From: Candidatus Omnitrophota bacterium
Lineage (GTDB): Bacteria > Omnitrophota > Gorgyraeia > Duberdicusellales > 4484-171
DNA length: 6,508 nt
Direction of reading: 5' to 3'
Assembly (NCBI GenBank): GCA_030601015.1
Contig: JAUVUO010000075.1
Span: 1 to 6,508 of the forward strand
The position numbers were made by a program, and so were the translations under genes. The notes beneath the pieces were generated by a model that made no database searches, was not told where the DNA came from, and saw only the letters and a list, made by a program, of their open reading frames with translations. Shown here in pieces: positions 1 through 6,502 of this stretch. Each line of letters starts with the position of its first letter. Positions within the stretch are counted from its first letter, which is position 1.

Positions 1-1079
1 CCATATTTCCCAAATCCTATACCTGGGGTCGCAATAATATTTTTTTCTTCTATAAGATACTTCGAAAACTCTAATGACGATTTGAAATCAGCCGGGATTC
101 TACTCCATACATAAAATGTTGAATCAGAATGTATTTGTGTAAATCCTCTCTCCCTCAATATATCAACAAAAAAATCTCTTCTATCTTTAAATATTTTCCG
201 TAACTCTTTCACATATAAAGCTTCATTATCTAAAGCATCTATTGCTGTTTCCTGAATGGCACCAAAAATCCCTGAATCAATATTTGATTTAACTTTAAGT
301 AATGTGTTAACTAAAAAACTATTTCCGCATGCCCATCCTATTCTATACCCTGTCATGCAAAAAGTTTTAGACAATGAGTGAAATTCAATCGCGACTTCCC
401 GAGCCCCTTCAATTTCTAAAATACTACATGGTTTCTCTTTAAAATATATTTCAGAATAAGCATTATCATATGCTAAAATTATTCCGTATTTAGCACAAAA
501 CCTAACTGTTTCTCTTAAAAAATCCGGCGGAGCTAATACTGTTGTCGGATTATTTGGATAATTTAAATACATTATTTTAGATTTATTCCTTATAGATAAC
601 GGTATTTTATTAAAATCCGGCAAAAATCTGTTTACTTCCAAAAGCGGCATTTCATGTATTTTTCCTCCGGCAAAAATAGCCGCGCCTCTATAACCGGGGT
701 ACCCGGGAGAAGGGATAAGGACGTAATCCCCGTTATTTATAAATCCTAACGGCAGGTGAACCAACCCTTCTTTTGAACCGATTAAAGGTAAAATTTCTTT
801 ATTCTTATCTAAATTGACCTTAAACCTTTTTTTTAACCACTTACTGATTGAACCGCGTAAAACATCTTTACCCTGATCCATCGCGTATTTTTGGTTTTCT
901 TTTATTTTAGCGGAAGAAGATAAAACTTTACTACTGTTCGCTGGCGCCGCTAGGTCAGGATCACCGATACTTAAGTCAATAAAGTTAATACCTTTCTCCC
1001 TTAATTCTCTCTTCTTTTTATCTATTTCAGCAAATAAATATGGCGGCAAACTCTTAATTCTTTTTGATAATTCAAACAC
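1..1079 (-). CDS. dapL: LL-diaminopimelate aminotransferase, DapL type (partial, C-terminus beyond window)
   Basis: This is a PLP-dependent fold-type I aminotransferase that probably converts tetrahydrodipicolinate plus glutamate to LL-diaminopimelate in one step, in the cytoplasm. I translated it from the sequence: 359 full codons and two bases are present, and it runs off the left edge. Family enzymes are about 385-410 residues, so some 30-50 are missing. Visible motifs are LPPYLFAEID (11-20), IGDPD (38-42), GSKEGLVHLP (101-110), SPGYPGY (124-130), NYPNNPT (173-179), YDNAYSE (204-210) and SLSKTF (235-240) with the PLP lysine at K238, then TGYRIGW (243-249). GSKEG followed by HLPL and the neighbouring dapA and dapB favour DapL over an aspartate or alanine aminotransferase; substrate is inferred. 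The GTG start at 1077-1079 is chosen because a strong Shine-Dalgarno precedes it and no better start lies upstream before an in-frame stop. It is the last gene of the operon seen here, 65 bases after dapB. Confidence 0.85.
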   Translation of the reverse strand, partial: MFELSKRIKSLPPYLFAEIDKKKRELREKGINFIDLSIGDPDLAAPANSSKVLSSSAKIKENQKYAMDQGKDVLRGSISKWLKKRFKVNLDKNKEILPLIGSKEGLVHLPLGFINNGDYVLIPSPGYPGYRGAAIFAGGKIHEMPLLEVNRFLPDFNKIPLSIRNKSKIMYLNYPNNPTTVLAPPDFLRETVRFCAKYGIILAYDNAYSEIYFKEKPCSILEIEGAREVAIEFHSLSKTFCMTGYRIGWACGNSFLVNTLLKVKSNIDSGIFGAIQETAIDALDNEALYVKELRKIFKDRRDFFVDILRERGFTQIHSDSTFYVWSRIPADFKSSLEFSKYLIEEKNIIATPGIGFGKY

Positions 1080-1084
1080 GTTAT

Positions 1085-1090
1085 CTCCTT
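1085..1090 (-). promoter_or_regulatory. Ribosome binding site deciding the GTG start of dapL
   Basis: On the minus strand AAGGAG lies 5 bases before the GTG at 1077-1079 (AAGGAGATAACGTG). It supports GTG as the start. The only upstream ATG nearby, at 1138-1140, opens a five-codon frame that ends in TGA and does not reach the gene. Confidence 0.75.
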
Positions 1091-1144
1091 TTTTCTTTTT
1101 AATATTATTATAAAACGTTAAATCAATATACTTCACTCATATGC

Positions 1145-1864
1145 TCAAGATCCAAATAAAACATTGTCCATAGAATATAATCCATTATCTTTTTTAATTA
1201 TCCATTTCGCCGCGATTAAAGCTCCTTTAGCGAATATGTCTCTGTTTTTAGCCTTATGTATCAACTCTATTCTGTCTTCAACACTATCAAATACAACTTT
1301 ATGGTCTCCAACAATCTCTCCTTCTCTAATAGATTTGATCTCTTCAATCTTTACCTTGAAGTTTTGCGTGTTTATCACATCCATTATCCCTTTGGCTGTC
1401 CCTGATGGTGCATCTTTTTTATGTATATGGTGAGCTTCTTCAATTTCCACATTATATCCTTTTAAAATTGCAGAAGCGTCCTTTATAAGTCTGAATAATA
1501 AATTAACTCCCACGCTCATATTAGGAGAAAAAACTATAGGTATCTCTTTAGCCGCTTTATTTATTTTGTCTAATTGTTCTTGATTAAATCCGGTTGTTCC
1601 TATAACAGCACTTTTTTTCAATTTAACCAAATATTTAAGGTTTTCCATTGTAGCCGGAGGTAAACTAAAGTCTATTAAACAATCACAAGAACTCATTTCA
1701 TCCGGCGAGTCTGTTATCATAACATCATCAATAGTTTTACCAATTTCAGGATGGCCTTGCCTTTCTAAACCAAAAACAACTTCTAAAGTTTCTTCATCTT
1801 TAGCTAACCTTATAATCCGCTGTCCCATCCTGCCTCTTGCTCCGGTAACACCTATTTTAAACAT
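1145..1864 (-). CDS. dapB: 4-hydroxy-tetrahydrodipicolinate reductase
   Basis: DapB reduces the DapA product to tetrahydrodipicolinate with NADH or NADPH; this is the second step of the lysine/diaminopimelate branch and is cytoplasmic. The 239-residue protein is somewhat shorter than the 273-residue E. coli enzyme. The N-terminal Rossmann fold shows GARGRMG (8-14). Acidic-basic E34-R35 follows the second strand and matches E38-R39 of E. coli, which accepts both cofactors. IGTTG (88-92) and SPNMSVGVN (113-121) follow. The catalytic family signature EEAHHIHKKDAPSGTA spans 142-157, with H145 and K149 in the positions of E. coli H159 and K163. IREGEIVGDH (179-188) and FAKGALIAAKWI (211-222) complete the substrate domain. 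The ATG start has AAAGGAG 5 bases upstream (1870-1876). The gene lies 41 bases after dapA and 65 before the aminotransferase, consistent with co-transcription. Nothing looks broken. Confidence 0.97.
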   Translation of the reverse strand: MFKIGVTGARGRMGQRIIRLAKDEETLEVVFGLERQGHPEIGKTIDDVMITDSPDEMSSCDCLIDFSLPPATMENLKYLVKLKKSAVIGTTGFNQEQLDKINKAAKEIPIVFSPNMSVGVNLLFRLIKDASAILKGYNVEIEEAHHIHKKDAPSGTAKGIMDVINTQNFKVKIEEIKSIREGEIVGDHKVVFDSVEDRIELIHKAKNRDIFAKGALIAAKWIIKKDNGLYSMDNVLFGS

Positions 1865-1905
1865 TATCTCTCCTTTAAATTTAATTTTTGTTATTTGTTA
1901 TTAAC

Positions 1906-2793
1906 TTAAATCGCGGTCAATAAATTATATTTTTTTAATAATCCGGTTATTTTTTCAATATTGATGTCTGACATCTTATAAAGAGGAAGCCTTAAATTTG
2001 TTTCTATCATCCCCATCAAACCTAAGGAAGTTTTTACCGGAACAGGATTAGTATCTATAAATAAACCTTTAATCATATCATAAAGATATAATTGTATTTT
2101 TTTTGCTTCTGTATAATTACCCTCTAAAAAATTTTTAATTAAATTATGATTGTCTTTCGGCATTATATTAGCAACAACTGAAATTCCGCCAACTCCTCCA
2201 ACTGCCAGTATCGGCAAAGTAATTTCATCGCTCCCTGAAAATAATAAAAATTTTTCATCAACTAATGTCATGATTTTTGTTATTTGATCCAAACATCCGC
2301 TAGCCTCTTTAACTCCTACTACATTACTGCAATCTTTATAAATATTTAATACCGTATCAGGTAAAAGATTTGTTCCTGTACGGGAAGGAACATTATACAT
2401 AATTATTGGAATAGATACAGAATCTGCTATTGTTTTGAAATGTTGATATAATCCTTCTTGAGAAGGTTTATTATAATATGGAGTAATTATTAAAGCGTAG
2501 TCTGCTCCAACTTTTTCAGCATACCTAGTTAAATCTAAAGCTTCTTTAGTAGAATTAGAACCGCATCCGGCAATAATAGGAATTCTCTTTTTTGCGTGTT
2601 CAACCGCAACCTGAATAATTTTTTTGTGTTCCTGATGACTTAATGTAGCACTTTCACCTGTAGTTCCACAGACTAAAATTCCGTCTGTAGAGTTTTCGAT
2701 ATGCCAATCAATCAAATCTTTAAGTTTTTCTATATTTATCTCGTTATCGCTCTCAAAAGGTGTCACTAAGGCAACTATACTTCCTTTTAACAT
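1906..2793 (-). CDS. dapA: 4-hydroxy-tetrahydrodipicolinate synthase
   Basis: DapA condenses pyruvate with aspartate semialdehyde, the committed step of the diaminopimelate/lysine pathway. It is a cytoplasmic TIM-barrel class I aldolase. The 295-residue length is normal for the family. The Schiff-base lysine is K162 in VGVKEAS (159-165). The catalytic triad equivalents are T45 in GTTGES (43-48), Y107 in PYYNKP (105-110) and Y133 in YNVPSRTG (133-140), where R138 binds the semialdehyde carboxylate. GGVGGISVVANI (199-210) is the usual late-barrel motif. H53, H56, N80 and E84 match, at the same numbers, residues that form the lysine feedback site in the E. coli enzyme, so inhibition by lysine is likely. 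The start codon has a full-consensus Shine-Dalgarno, TAAGGAGG, 4 bases upstream (2798-2805), the best in the window, suggesting strong translation. It lies 41 bases after dapF and 41 before dapB. Confidence 0.98.
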   Translation of the reverse strand: MLKGSIVALVTPFESDNEINIEKLKDLIDWHIENSTDGILVCGTTGESATLSHQEHKKIIQVAVEHAKKRIPIIAGCGSNSTKEALDLTRYAEKVGADYALIITPYYNKPSQEGLYQHFKTIADSVSIPIIMYNVPSRTGTNLLPDTVLNIYKDCSNVVGVKEASGCLDQITKIMTLVDEKFLLFSGSDEITLPILAVGGVGGISVVANIMPKDNHNLIKNFLEGNYTEAKKIQLYLYDMIKGLFIDTNPVPVKTSLGLMGMIETNLRLPLYKMSDINIEKITGLLKKYNLLTAI

Positions 2794-2797
2794 ATTT

Positions 2798-2805
2798 CCT
2801 CCTTA
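2798..2805 (-). promoter_or_regulatory. Full-consensus Shine-Dalgarno of dapA
   Basis: TAAGGAGG on the minus strand, 4 bases before the dapA ATG, is complementary to the whole anti-Shine-Dalgarno core of 16S rRNA. It is stronger than the sites of dapF (AAGAGG) and lysA (no good site), so the committed enzyme may be translated more than its upstream neighbours. The last point is inference. Confidence 0.7.
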
Positions 2806-2834
2806 ATAAAATACAACTTAATATTATATTTTAA

Positions 2835-3698
2835 TTATATAATTATTTCTCCTTTGTAAACTAATGTACCACCTCCTTCCAACCAAACATTATATAACTT
2901 TTTGCCGTCCTGATTAAAATAAACTTTTAATTTTTCACCGCTCATAACCTTAACATTAACATTAACACTTTTTTTTCTATTTACCGCCACAAAATTCTGA
3001 CATAATTTCAGAATAAGCGCGCTCGCAGTAGAACCTGTACCGCATGCTAATGTTTCCTCTTCTACCCCCCGTTCATATGTCCTAATCTTTATCGAATTAT
3101 CGTTAATAACTTCAACAAAATTAACATTCGTCCCTTCAGGTTGAAACATCGGGTGGAAACGAATAGCTCGTCCTATACCATTGACATCAATATCTTCTAA
3201 TCCTTTCACAAAAACCACAACATGAGGAACCCCTGTATTTATAAAATTAACTTTTAATTTTCTATTTAAAACTTTTATTGAAACATCTAATTTCAAATCA
3301 AAAGGATTAATCATTTTAATCTTTATTTTATATATTTTTTTATCTTTACATTCCCGGACGTAAACTTCCGATTCTATTATTCCCGCTTTAGTCGCAAAAT
3401 TTATTTTTTTTATTTGTGGTTTTGTTAAACTAGCCCATAAAGCGGCGCATCTTGCTCCGTTTCCGCACATTTCAGCTTCCGAACCGTCAGGATTAAATAT
3501 CCTCATCCTAAACGCGGCCTTAGTTGATGGCTCAATTACTAATAAACCATCGGCCCCAACATTAAATTTCCTTTGACAATATTTCTTTGTAAACGATTTA
3601 TAAAAACTACCCTTTACTCCTACTCTATTTTTCCTGTGATCGATTAAAATAAAATCGTTTCCTGACGCCTGAAATTTTAAAAATTTTGTTTTATCCAT
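2835..3698 (-). CDS. dapF: Diaminopimelate epimerase
   Basis: DapF interconverts LL- and meso-diaminopimelate without a cofactor, using two cysteines as acid and base; meso-diaminopimelate goes to peptidoglycan or to LysA. The 287-residue protein is a little longer than the usual 270-280. The two-domain pseudo-symmetric fold is visible: ASGNDF (11-16) with substrate-binding N14, NVGADG (46-51), then EMCGNGARC (76-84) with catalytic C78 in the first half. The second half has NTGVPHVV (154-161), EGTNVNFV (188-195), YERGVEEETLACGTGS (208-223) with catalytic C219, and the C-terminal WLEGG (272-276). Both cysteines are intact. Lysine-rich stretches near 115-130 and 240-250 may account for the small extra length. 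The start has AAGAGG 5 bases upstream (3704-3709). It follows lysA after 71 bases, the widest gap within the operon. Confidence 0.97.
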   Translation of the reverse strand: MDKTKFLKFQASGNDFILIDHRKNRVGVKGSFYKSFTKKYCQRKFNVGADGLLVIEPSTKAAFRMRIFNPDGSEAEMCGNGARCAALWASLTKPQIKKINFATKAGIIESEVYVRECKDKKIYKIKIKMINPFDLKLDVSIKVLNRKLKVNFINTGVPHVVVFVKGLEDIDVNGIGRAIRFHPMFQPEGTNVNFVEVINDNSIKIRTYERGVEEETLACGTGSTASALILKLCQNFVAVNRKKSVNVNVKVMSGEKLKVYFNQDGKKLYNVWLEGGGTLVYKGEIII

Positions 3699-3769
3699 AT
3701 TATCCTCTTATTTGCAATATTATACCTTTTACAAACAGGCTAATTTGATGCTTTCATTATTTCTAAAGA

Positions 3770-5020
3770 TTATATAATGATCTCCTCTTTAACCAAATCC
3801 TTGTACGTTTCTCTCTTGCGAATTAAAAAGGTTTTCTTATCTTTTACTAAAAGTTCAGCAGCTCTAGGACGAGAGTTATAATTAGAGCTCATAGAAAAAC
3901 CATAAGCTCCTGCCCCAAACACAGCTACATACTCTCCTTCCTTTACTTCCAATTCTCTATCTTTACCTAAAAAATCACCGCTTTCACAAATTGATCCAAC
4001 CACATCAGATTTTTTACCATTTTTAATTTTATTTTTATATTTTCTCAATGCAGCTATCTTATGATAAGCGCTATATAAAGAAGGCCTTGCTAAATCATTC
4101 ATGGCGGCATCTACTATAATAAACTTCTTTTGAGGTGTATCTTTCATGTAAATCACTTTTGAAACAAGAATCCCGGCATTACCGGCAATAAATCTTCCCG
4201 GCTCTAGTATTAATTTTAAAGATATCTTCTTAATTAAAGGTAAAATTTTATCAGCAAACTCTTTAGCCGTCTGAGGGATTTCATTATCATAAACTATACC
4301 TAACCCGCCGCCAATATTAAGATATTCTAATTTTACTCCTAGTTTTTTTAAGGACTCAATAAAAGTTTTTATTTTTTGAATAGCTTTAACAAAAGGTTCG
4401 CCTTCTGTTATTTGTGAACCTATATGGATATGTATTCCGATTATTCTCAAATTAGAATATTTTTTGCTCTTTAAAAAAATGTCTTTCGCCGTATCCTTAT
4501 CTATTCCGAATTTGTTTTCTTTTTTGCCGGTTGTAATGTATTTATGAGTTTTAGGGGTAACGTCAGGATTGACTCTTAAAGCAACTGCCGCTTTTTTATT
4601 TAGTCGCTTAGCGATATTATTAATCCTTTTTAATTCAGGTACAGATTCTACGTTAAACATCAATATACCATATTTCAAAGCTTCCTCTATTTCTTTATCA
4701 GTCTTACCTACAGAAGCATAAACTATACGGTTTCCCGGGCATTTCACTTTTTTTGCTCTATAAAGTTCTCCTCCTGATACAATATCCAGGCCTGAACCTT
4801 GAGATGTTAAAAGTTTCAAAAAAGAAAGATTTGAATTAGCTTTTACTGAATAACAAATTAAAGGATTAATTTCCTCAAAAGCTTTTTCTAATTTCCAAAA
4901 ATGTTCCAAAATCGTTTTAGAACTATAAACATATAGTGGAGTTCCATATTGTTTCGCTAAATCCTCTACTTTAAATTCTTCACAATAAAGATTATTTTTT
5001 TTAAAATTAAAGTAATGCAT
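3770..5020 (-). CDS. lysA: Diaminopimelate decarboxylase
   Basis: LysA decarboxylates meso-diaminopimelate to L-lysine with PLP, the last step of the pathway. It belongs to the fold-type III alanine racemase/ornithine decarboxylase group and is cytoplasmic, usually a dimer. The 416-residue length is typical. The N-terminal barrel carries the PLP lysine K60 in YSVKAN (57-62), SGGEL (82-86), FGID (171-174), HIHIGSQ (197-203), the phosphate-binding GGGLG (237-241) and EPGR (273-276). The C-terminal beta domain has CESGD (345-349), whose cysteine and glutamate complete the active site of the partner subunit, and AYGFSMSSNYNSRPR (372-386). A lysine-rich stretch sits at 326-337. The ATG is the only sensible start: the argH stop lies just upstream in the same frame. 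No strong Shine-Dalgarno is present (AAAAGG at about 10 bases, overlapping the end of argH), so translation probably depends on coupling to argH, 6 bases away. Confidence 0.98.
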   Translation of the reverse strand: MHYFNFKKNNLYCEEFKVEDLAKQYGTPLYVYSSKTILEHFWKLEKAFEEINPLICYSVKANSNLSFLKLLTSQGSGLDIVSGGELYRAKKVKCPGNRIVYASVGKTDKEIEEALKYGILMFNVESVPELKRINNIAKRLNKKAAVALRVNPDVTPKTHKYITTGKKENKFGIDKDTAKDIFLKSKKYSNLRIIGIHIHIGSQITEGEPFVKAIQKIKTFIESLKKLGVKLEYLNIGGGLGIVYDNEIPQTAKEFADKILPLIKKISLKLILEPGRFIAGNAGILVSKVIYMKDTPQKKFIIVDAAMNDLARPSLYSAYHKIAALRKYKNKIKNGKKSDVVGSICESGDFLGKDRELEVKEGEYVAVFGAGAYGFSMSSNYNSRPRAAELLVKDKKTFLIRKRETYKDLVKEEIII

Positions 5021-5026
5021 TCTTTT

Positions 5027-6421
5027 TTACCTTTTTTTAGCTTTTTTTATTGCAGGAGTTTTTATTCCTGTTGATAATGATTTCTTTGATGAAACGGCAA
5101 ATTCCGGTTTCATTATCCTAATTATATCCTTATTGTTTAATTTCTTATGAAAAGATTTTAAAACTTTATCAGGAAGTTCTTTTATCTTAACACTGTTATC
5201 TTCCGCGTACCTTACCAACCTGCCTATAATAGTATGGGCTTCTCTGAATGCAATCCCTTCATAAACTAAATATTCTGTTAATTCGGTAGCATACAATTCT
5301 TCGTCTTCTAATACTTCTTCAATGCGTTTCTCGTTTAATTTAATCCCTTTTATAAATTCAGCCATAATCTTCAACTCGTTAACTACTGTTTCGGCAGAAG
5401 AGAAAAGAGGTTCTTTATCTAACTGCATATCTCGATTATAAGTTAAAGGCAGTCCTTTCATTGTAGTTAAAATAGACATCAAATTACCATATATCTTTCC
5501 GGTGTTGCCTCTTACCAACTCTAAAAAATCAGGATTTTTTTTGTGAGGCATTAAAGATGAACCAGTACAAAATTTTTCCGGCAAATCGAAAAAACCAAAC
5601 TCCTTTGTGGAATAAAGGATGAAATCTTCCGCCATTCGTGACAAATGCATTTGAATCATAGACAAAATACTTAAAAACTCTACTATAAAATCCCGGCTTG
5701 AAACATTATCTAAAGGATTCTTAACTATTTCTGATTTAGAACTTTTCGCGTTAAATTGTTTTTTTTCCAAAAACTTTTTAATAGCGTAACTATAAGCTGA
5801 TTTTGGAATCGCACTGCCGGCTAACGCGCCTGACCCGATATAAATGGATGATCTTTTTAAAAAACTATCCATTCTCTCGAAATCTCTTTCTAACATATAA
5901 AAAAAAGCTCCTGTATAATGAACAAAAGATACAACTTGCGCTCTTTGAGTATGCGTATATCCCGGGATAAAAGACCCGCTATATTTGTTGCCTAAATAAT
6001 TCAAAGAAGTTAGTACTACATTTAATAAACTTAGTATATAAATACCTTCCTTATAACAATACCATTTCTCATCAAAAACTATTTGATCGTTCCTGGATCT
6101 TAATGTATGCATTTTTAGAGCTAACTTACCAACTTTTTTTTCTACTCTATTTTGGATATCCGTATGTATATCCTCGGAATCAGGATTTTGTTTATACGTT
6201 CCTTCCTTAATTTCATTTAAAATGCCCATAAGCGCCTTTGTTAATCTAGCAGCTTCTTGTTGAGTCAAAATTTTTGCTTCTTTTAAAGCTGTTATATGAA
6301 TAGTTGAATGATAAATATCATATTCAGCTAACTTATAATCATAATGTATGGATTTTTGGAATTGAAAAAAATCTTGGTCTATATCTTCCTTAAATCTTCC
6401 GCCCCAAAGTTTCTTAGCCAT
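5027..6421 (-). CDS. argH: Argininosuccinate lyase
   Basis: ArgH cleaves argininosuccinate to arginine and fumarate, the final step of arginine synthesis, as a cytoplasmic homotetramer of the fumarase/aspartase superfamily. I start it at the ATG of MAKKLWGGRF, giving 464 residues, close to the usual 455-470. A TTG 24 bases upstream would add eight residues but lacks a ribosome site. Seen in order: LWGGRF (5-10), SEDIHTDIQNRV (82-93), HTLRSRNDQ (105-113), PGYTHTQRAQ (153-162), GSGALAG (196-202), SRDF-EFL (242-250), HLSRMAEDFILY (259-270), the family signature GSSLMPHKKNP (287-297) with the catalytic serine loop, and KGLPLTYNRDMQLDKE (322-337). Two oddities: leucine replaces the usual alanine or glycine in HTxRSRND, and the part after ALAG lacks the common PIDR and is about 11 residues longer than in enzymes I remember. 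The C-terminus is lysine-rich. It is the first gene of the operon. Confidence 0.96.
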   Translation of the reverse strand: MAKKLWGGRFKEDIDQDFFQFQKSIHYDYKLAEYDIYHSTIHITALKEAKILTQQEAARLTKALMGILNEIKEGTYKQNPDSEDIHTDIQNRVEKKVGKLALKMHTLRSRNDQIVFDEKWYCYKEGIYILSLLNVVLTSLNYLGNKYSGSFIPGYTHTQRAQVVSFVHYTGAFFYMLERDFERMDSFLKRSSIYIGSGALAGSAIPKSAYSYAIKKFLEKKQFNAKSSKSEIVKNPLDNVSSRDFIVEFLSILSMIQMHLSRMAEDFILYSTKEFGFFDLPEKFCTGSSLMPHKKNPDFLELVRGNTGKIYGNLMSILTTMKGLPLTYNRDMQLDKEPLFSSAETVVNELKIMAEFIKGIKLNEKRIEEVLEDEELYATELTEYLVYEGIAFREAHTIIGRLVRYAEDNSVKIKELPDKVLKSFHKKLNNKDIIRIMKPEFAVSSKKSLSTGIKTPAIKKAKKR

Positions 6422-6426
6422 AATTT

Positions 6427-6431
6427 CTCCC
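6427..6431 (-). promoter_or_regulatory. Ribosome binding site deciding the argH start
   Basis: GGGAG lies 5 bases before the ATG at 6419-6421 (GGGAGAAATTATG on the minus strand). This, together with the family-typical N-terminus AKKLWGGRF right after that ATG, fixes the start there. The in-frame TTG at 6443-6445 has no comparable site. Confidence 0.75.
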
Positions 6432-6444
6432 GGTATAATCTTCA

Positions 6445-6465
6445 ATTATATTTTTAGAGATTATA
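6445..6465 (-). promoter_or_regulatory. Possible operon promoter (-10 hexamers) upstream of argH
   Basis: Two exact TATAAT hexamers lie on the minus strand at 6460-6465 and 6445-6450. The first is better placed: it would start transcription near 6453 and leave a leader of about 32 bases. No good TTGACA-like -35 is found 16-18 bases upstream of either; for the first hexamer that position (6483-6488, GATTTT) falls inside the palindrome at 6476-6490. The region is very AT-rich, so chance matches are likely. Confidence 0.3.
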
Positions 6466-6469
6466 CATA

Positions 6470-6502
6470 ATTACACCGATTTAAAATCGGATTACACAGA
6501 TT
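6470..6502. repeat. Pair of 12-base direct repeats, 21-base period
   Basis: ATTACACCGATT (6470-6481) and ATTACACAGATT (6491-6502) differ at one position and are spaced exactly 21 bases start to start, about two turns of B-DNA. The right half of the palindrome at 6476-6490 fills the space between them. They could be tandem binding sites for a regulator, or part of a dispersed intergenic repeat truncated by the window edge. Confidence 0.6.
6476..6490. repeat. 15-base palindrome upstream of argH, candidate operator or repeat
   Basis: CCGATTT-A-AAATCGG is a perfect inverted repeat with 7-base arms around one central base. It lies 55 bases upstream of the argH start and would cover the -35 position of the TATAAT at 6460-6465, so a repressor site is conceivable. 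It does not match the ARG box of ArgR. It is too symmetric and lacks a T-run on either useful side, so it is not a typical intrinsic terminator. A dispersed repeat element is an equally good explanation. Confidence 0.5.

Noticed and set aside
1091..1120. A/T-rich inverted sequence in the dapB-dapL gap, a possible terminator
   Set aside because: The stem would be made of A-T pairs only and imperfect, and the downstream tract in transcription is A-rich, not T-rich, so it is not an intrinsic terminator.
1123..1140. Five-codon ATG frame (MSEVY) between dapB and the aminotransferase
   Set aside because: It is too short to support as a gene, has no ribosome site, and does not resemble a leader peptide rich in lysine or arginine codons.
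1164..1433. Open frame of 89 codons on the plus strand
   Set aside because: It lies wholly antisense within dapB, whose motifs are all intact. It has no recognisable motif and its composition is that expected from the reverse of an AT-rich gene.
3719..3724. TATAAT on the minus strand between lysA and dapF, a possible internal promoter
   Set aside because: The hexamers 16-18 bases upstream (such as CAAATT) do not resemble a -35, and TATAAT is expected by chance in such AT-rich spacers. An internal promoter is possible given the 71-base gap but not supported.
3699..3769. Possible riboswitch or attenuator in the widest internal gap
   Set aside because: At 71 bases it is far shorter than a lysine riboswitch, and I see no stable GC-containing hairpin.
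6422..6445. Longer argH start at the TTG (adding eight residues)
   Set aside because: The added residues KIIPGEI are not family-like, the TTG has no Shine-Dalgarno, and the GGGAG of the downstream ATG falls within this extension.
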